Below are positions 60,532 to 64,000 of a DNA stretch of 64,000 nucleotides, piece by piece (the stretch's first letter is position 1; every line of letters begins with the position of its first letter). The position numbers and the translations under genes are program-made. The stretch is taken from the NCBI GenBank assembly GCA_944341075.1, contig CALVLV010000008.1, forward strand, positions 1 to 64,000, in the 5' to 3' direction. This stretch comes from an uncultured Clostridia bacterium (GTDB lineage: Bacteria > Bacillota > Clostridia > Christensenellales > Borkfalkiaceae). The notes under the pieces are model-generated. The model was given only the letters and a program-made list of their open reading frames with translations. It did not search any database and was not told where the DNA came from.

Positions 60532-61600
60532 AAAGCTTAACCTTTCGGGCAGCGAAAAGCTGTACCTTGCATTAAAGGGCGTATACGAAAGTTTCGGCTA
60601 CGCCCCCTACAAGATGAGGCGGTTCGAGGAGTATTCGCTGTATGCCGACAACCTCAACTTTCTGCGCAGCCGCGACGTTATCACCTTCGGCGACAAAAAC
60701 GGCAGGCTGCTTGCGCTAAAGCCGGACGTCACCCTGTCCATAGTAAAGAACTGTGCGGGCGGCGGGCTTAAAAAAGTGTATTACCGCGAAAGCGTGTACC
60801 GCCCCGAAGCCTATGGCGGACAGTTCCGCGAAATAGAGCAGATCGGCCTGGAGTGCGTGGGAGATGCAGACGGGTATGCTGAGGCGGAGGTGCTCACCCT
60901 CGCCGCCGAAAGTCTTAAAGCCATAGGCTGCAACTGCGTGCTGGAGCTTTCGCACATGGGCGCGCTTGCGGGCATAGCCCGCCTGTGCGGCAGGGAGCGA
61001 CTGCCCGAGGGGCTGGTCGCATGTATATCTTCGCGCAATCTGCACGACATGCCCGCCGTGTGCGCCGCCAACGGCATAGACGGCGATATAGCAGAGGGTC
61101 TGAGGGCGCTGCTCGCCTGCGAAGGGGACAACGCGCAGCGCGCAGACATGCTGTGCAACGTCTTTGGGGCAAGCGCGGAGTGCGTTGCCGCAGCCGAGGG
61201 GCTGCGCCGCGCCGTAAAGGTGGCGGGCGATGCGGGCATTGCCGCCGAGATAGACTTTACGCTCACAGACGACGCCGACTACTACAACGGCATAATCTTC
61301 CGCGGGTATGCGGCAGAGTGTCCGCGCGCGGTGCTTTCGGGCGGCAGGTACGATAACCTTGTAAAAAAATTCGGCGCGGGCAGCGGCGGCATAGGTTTTG
61401 CGATTTATCCTGCGGAGCTTGAGCCGTATGTGTCTGCGGCGCGCAAGTCGGACGCCGACGTGTTGTTGCTGTATTCTGAGGATGCGCGGCCCGAAGATGT
61501 GCTTGCCCGTGTACGCGCAATAATCAGCGGCGGCGAAAGCGTGTTTGCCGCGGTAAAGGCGCCGCAGGGCGGGGTATTCGGCCGCGTGGAAAAGATGTAG
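60524..61600 (+). CDS. hisZ: ATP phosphoribosyltransferase regulatory subunit HisZ
   Basis: A 358-residue paralogue of histidyl-tRNA synthetase that lacks the anticodon-binding domain. It pairs with short HisG to form the first enzyme of histidine synthesis and senses histidine. Visible are the motif-2 region with LKPDVTLSIVKN and YYRESVYRPEA, then QIGLECVGD, and ISSRNLHD. The C-terminal GGRYDNL and GIGFAIYP match the family. The start overlaps the regulator gene, which implies translational coupling. HisG lies 236 bases downstream with its own probable promoter. Confidence 0.92.
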   Translation: MTEKLNLSGSEKLYLALKGVYESFGYAPYKMRRFEEYSLYADNLNFLRSRDVITFGDKNGRLLALKPDVTLSIVKNCAGGGLKKVYYRESVYRPEAYGGQFREIEQIGLECVGDADGYAEAEVLTLAAESLKAIGCNCVLELSHMGALAGIARLCGRERLPEGLVACISSRNLHDMPAVCAANGIDGDIAEGLRALLACEGDNAQRADMLCNVFGASAECVAAAEGLRRAVKVAGDAGIAAEIDFTLTDDADYYNGIIFRGYAAECPRAVLSGGRYDNLVKKFGAGSGGIGFAIYPAELEPYVSAARKSDADVLLLYSEDARPEDVLARVRAIISGGESVFAAVKAPQGGVFGRVEKM

Positions 61601-61771
61601 TACACGCAAAAATTCCGATATGCAAAAATGCGCTTTTGCGGTTGCCTGAATGCCATTTTTGCCGATTTGGGCGGCTGTTTCGGCAGATTTTTGTATGCAT
61701 AAGCGGTCGCTTTTAAACGTATTCCGAGGCGCGTTTGTTACAGTATATATTGCATATTATGTAAATATAAC

Positions 61772-61800
61772 TTGTAATATTGCTCATTTCTGAATATAAA
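61772..61800 (+). promoter_or_regulatory. Promoter of hisG-hisD
   Basis: TTGTAA (61772-61777), 17-bp spacer, TATAAA (61795-61800) within an A/T-rich gap (61601-61836). No T-box or histidine leader peptide was seen. Confidence 0.5.
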
Positions 61801-61836
61801 ACTTTATAAAACGTGAAAATAAAGGTAAATAAAACT

Positions 61837-62454
61837 ATGCTTAATGTAGCATTGCCAAAGGGCAGGCTGGGCGAAAAGGTATACCGCATGCTGGAGCGCG
61901 CGGGTTACGGCTGCGAAGATCTTTTAAAGGATACGCGCAAGCTGGTGTTCACCGACGAAACCAGCGGGGTAAGTTATTTCTGGGTAAAGCCGTCGGACGT
62001 AACCGTGTATGTTGAGCACGGCGTTGCCGATATAGGCGTTGCCGGCAAAGACATAATAGAGGAGAGCGGCGCCGACGTGTATGAACTGCTCGACTTAAAT
62101 ATCGGCCGCTGCCGCATGTGCGTGGCCTCCGTCAACGGGTTCAGGGAAGATATTGCCCGCCCGCTGCGCGTTGCCACCAAGTTTCCGCGCGTGGCCGAGC
62201 GCTATTTTTCGGCGCGCAACAGGGATATAGAGGTGATAAAACTCTATGGCTCTATAGAGCTTGCGCCCATACTCGGCCTTTCGGACGTAATAGTGGATAT
62301 TGTTGAAACGGGCACCACTTTAAAGGAAAACAACATGGGCGTCATAAGCGAAATATTCCCCATAAGCGCGCGGCTCATTGCAAACAAGGCGCGCTACAAG
62401 TTCAAGCGGCAGGAGATAGCCGCCTGCGTGCAGAGGCTTTCAAAGGAGCTTTGA
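61837..62454 (+). CDS. hisG: ATP phosphoribosyltransferase catalytic subunit, short form
   Basis: A 205-residue enzyme joining ATP and PRPP, the first step of histidine synthesis. LPKGRLGEK is the N-terminal signature; GVADIGVAGKDI and the PRPP loop DIVETGTTLKENN are present. The absence of the C-terminal regulatory domain defines the short form, which needs HisZ, encoded just upstream. The frame extends to a GTG at 61813; the ATG at 61837 has AAAGG and starts at the conserved block. hisD begins one base after its stop codon. Confidence 0.95.
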   Translation: MLNVALPKGRLGEKVYRMLERAGYGCEDLLKDTRKLVFTDETSGVSYFWVKPSDVTVYVEHGVADIGVAGKDIIEESGADVYELLDLNIGRCRMCVASVNGFREDIARPLRVATKFPRVAERYFSARNRDIEVIKLYGSIELAPILGLSDVIVDIVETGTTLKENNMGVISEIFPISARLIANKARYKFKRQEIAACVQRLSKEL

Positions 62455-62455
62455 A

Positions 62456-63730
62456 ATGATAAAGATATATAAAGACTACCGCAAAGATCAGATTTTAAGC
62501 CGCCGCATAGACGACTACGCCGAATACGAGGCCGCCGTAAAGTCCATTCTCGAGGACGTAAAGGCGCGCGGGGACGAGGCGCTGTTTTCGTATGCGAAAA
62601 AGTTCGACGGGGCAACGCTTTCCTCGCTGGAGGTGACAGAGGAGGAGTTTGCTGCCGCCGAAGAGGAGCTTTCTGAAGATTTCAAGGCCGTGGTGCGCGC
62701 CTCGGCAAAAAATATAGCCTACTTCCACGAACGCCAGAAAAAGCAGGGCTTTGAGGTGGAAAGGGAGGGCGGCGTAGTCCTAGGGCAAAAGTATACGCCC
62801 GTAGCGGTGGCGGGGGTGTATGTGCCCGGCGGCACGGCAAGCTACCCTTCAACCGTGCTCATGGATATAATCCCCGCAAAAATAGCCGGTGTGGGGCAGA
62901 TAGTTATGGTAACGCCCGTAAAGGCGGGCGGCAAGGTGCGGGCGGAAATTTTGTATGCCGCAAAGGTGGCGGGGGCCGACCGCGTGTTCAAGGTGGGCGG
63001 CGCACAGGCGATAGCCGCGCTGGCATACGGCACCCAAAGCATACCCAAGGCCGATGTTATAGTCGGCCCGGGCAACATATACGTCGCGCTTGCCAAAAAG
63101 CTTGTCTACGGGCTGGTGAACGTGGACATGATAGCCGGCCCTTCAGAAATTCTTATAGTAGCCGACGGCAAGTCAGACCCCGTGTTCGTGGCGGCAGACC
63201 TTTTATCTCAGGCCGAACACGACAAGCTTGCCTCGGCAGTTCTTGTCACCGACAGCGAGGCCCTCGCCCTCTCCGTTCAGGCCGAGGTCGAAAGGCAGCT
63301 TTGCTGCATGGAGCGGCAGGAGATAGCCCGCGCCTCCGTTGATGTCAACGGCAAAATAATAATCTGCGACAACATTTTACAGGCGGTGGAAATAGCCAAC
63401 GAGATAGCGCCTGAGCATCTGGAACTGTGCGTAGACGACCCCATGGCGCTGCTGCCGCAGGTAAAAAACGCGGGCTCGGTGTTCCTCGGCAGGTACACGC
63501 CGGAGGCGATCGGCGACTATTTTGCCGGCCCCAACCACACGCTGCCCACGGGCGGCGCGGCAAAGTTCTCTTCCCCGCTCTCGGTAGACGACTTTGTAAA
63601 AAAGACGCAGTATATATACTATACCAAGAGCGCGCTTGAAGGGGCGGCGGACTGCGTTATAAAGTTTGCCCAAAGCGAGGGGCTTTACGGCCACGCAAAC
63701 TCCGTAAAAGTGCGTTTGAATAAGGCATAG
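62456..63730 (+). CDS. hisD: Histidinol dehydrogenase
   Basis: A 424-residue zinc enzyme that oxidises L-histidinol to histidine in two NAD-dependent steps. Recognisable regions are VPGGTASYPSTVLM, GGAQAIAALAYGT, GPGNIYVALAK, GPSEILIVAD with LLSQAEHD (zinc and base residues), and GPNHTLPTGGAAKFSSPL near the C-terminus. Length is normal for the family. Its ribosome site AAGGAG lies inside the end of hisG, so the two are co-translated. hisC follows after a 136-base gap with short repeats. Confidence 0.96.
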   Translation: MIKIYKDYRKDQILSRRIDDYAEYEAAVKSILEDVKARGDEALFSYAKKFDGATLSSLEVTEEEFAAAEEELSEDFKAVVRASAKNIAYFHERQKKQGFEVEREGGVVLGQKYTPVAVAGVYVPGGTASYPSTVLMDIIPAKIAGVGQIVMVTPVKAGGKVRAEILYAAKVAGADRVFKVGGAQAIAALAYGTQSIPKADVIVGPGNIYVALAKKLVYGLVNVDMIAGPSEILIVADGKSDPVFVAADLLSQAEHDKLASAVLVTDSEALALSVQAEVERQLCCMERQEIARASVDVNGKIIICDNILQAVEIANEIAPEHLELCVDDPMALLPQVKNAGSVFLGRYTPEAIGDYFAGPNHTLPTGGAAKFSSPLSVDDFVKKTQYIYYTKSALEGAADCVIKFAQSEGLYGHANSVKVRLNKA

Positions 63731-63753
63731 TTGCGGGGCAATTGCAAAAAAAC

Positions 63754-63847
63754 TATAAATCGGGCTGCCACAAAATATAAATCGGGCGCCGCCCGTGTAA
63801 CGCGCAAAAAGCGCCTGTTCTGCCGCCATGGCGGCTATAGATCGGGC
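63754..63847 (+). repeat. Three copies of TATAAATCGGGC between hisD and hisC
   Basis: TATAAATCGGGC at 63754-63765 and 63776-63787, and TATAGATCGGGC at 63836-63847. Spacings are 22 and 60 bp. A GGGCGCCGCCC hairpin (63784-63794) lies after the second. Confidence 0.7.
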
Positions 63848-63866
63848 ATATTGCGGGGGTAATTAT

Positions 63867-64000
63867 ATGTCGATATTTTTAAGCAAGGCGCTTGCCGGCA
63901 TGCAACCGTATGTTCCCGGCGAACAGCCGCAGGATAAAAAATATATCAAACTCAACACCAACGAAAGTCCCTTTCCGCCCTGCGCGGGCGCGGCAGCGGC
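63867..64000 (+). CDS. hisC: Histidinol-phosphate aminotransferase (start only)
   Basis: The first 44 codons are in the window. The start [20 protein letters not shown], followed soon by [12 protein letters not shown] and PP, is the hallmark N-terminus of HisC, a pyridoxal phosphate enzyme that makes histidinol phosphate from imidazole acetol phosphate. GGGGGT lies upstream of the ATG at 63867. The order hisZ-hisG-hisD-hisC supports the call. The remainder lies beyond the window. Confidence 0.92.
   Translation, partial: MSIFLSKALAGMQPYVPGEQPQDKKYIKLNTNESPFPPCAGAAA

Noticed and set aside
61601..61836. T-box or histidine leader peptide before hisG
   Set aside because: No His-codon run, no T-box consensus and no terminator/antiterminator pair were found.
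63754..63847. CRISPR array or spacer-like repeats
   Set aside because: Only three 12-bp copies with unequal spacing. No regular repeat-spacer pattern and no cas gene were seen in the window.

Overview
The window looks like a low-to-mid GC Gram-positive chromosome, most likely a gut Clostridia-type Firmicute. This is an inference from sigma-A style promoters, strong GGAGG ribosome binding sites, lipobox lipoproteins, a LytTR/AgrC-type two-component system, the short HisG with separate HisZ, and many very GC-rich hairpin terminators between genes. I cannot name a genus from the sequence alone.

Layout. 1-9 kb: the tail of a membrane protein, a P2-type cation ATPase, a HAD phosphatase, a small gene with a near-leaderless promoter, MscS with a partner, Hsp20 and KDPG aldolase. 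9-15 kb: a 2014-residue surface protein with a beta-helix-like repeat region and a long helical stalk, whose leader carries two perfect palindromes. 15-20 kb: an anion permease and a 1058-residue protein that reads as TIR, then a degenerate P-loop region, then an HD phosphohydrolase; I regard this as a candidate immune effector. 20.2-25 kb: tRNA-Gln(CTG), direct repeats, a tyrosine integrase, a sigma-like regulator, several large nested inverted repeats, a dead serine recombinase and a truncated Rossmann fragment. This is an eroded integrative element.

25-41 kb: a lower-GC xylan-degradation block. A LytTR regulator and a GHKL sensor kinase precede three GH10 xylanase lipoproteins, a lipoprotein with two Ig-like and four repeated carbohydrate-binding-like modules, two circularly permuted GH3 enzymes anchored at both ends in the membrane, and a SASA-type acetylesterase lipoprotein. 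Every enzyme appears tethered to the cell surface, so xylan would be cut, deacetylated and trimmed at the membrane. No transporter lies in the block. An intact serine recombinase, related to the dead one on the left, stands at the right edge.

42-56 kb: higher-GC housekeeping genes, including a metallophosphoesterase, Zn alcohol dehydrogenase, HExxH membrane protein, HdeD-like protein and aldehyde dehydrogenase, then an overlapping operon of OmpR regulator, kinase, membrane proteins and cardiolipin synthase. 56-64 kb: a second P2-type ATPase behind a leader that looks like an attenuator or riboswitch, a GT2 glycosyltransferase, and a histidine biosynthesis locus (YerC-like repressor, hisZ, hisG, hisD, start of hisC). 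Dispersed repeats built on GTCATTTCGACCGAGCG occur near 0.4, 5.3, 48.1-48.3 and 55.5 kb.
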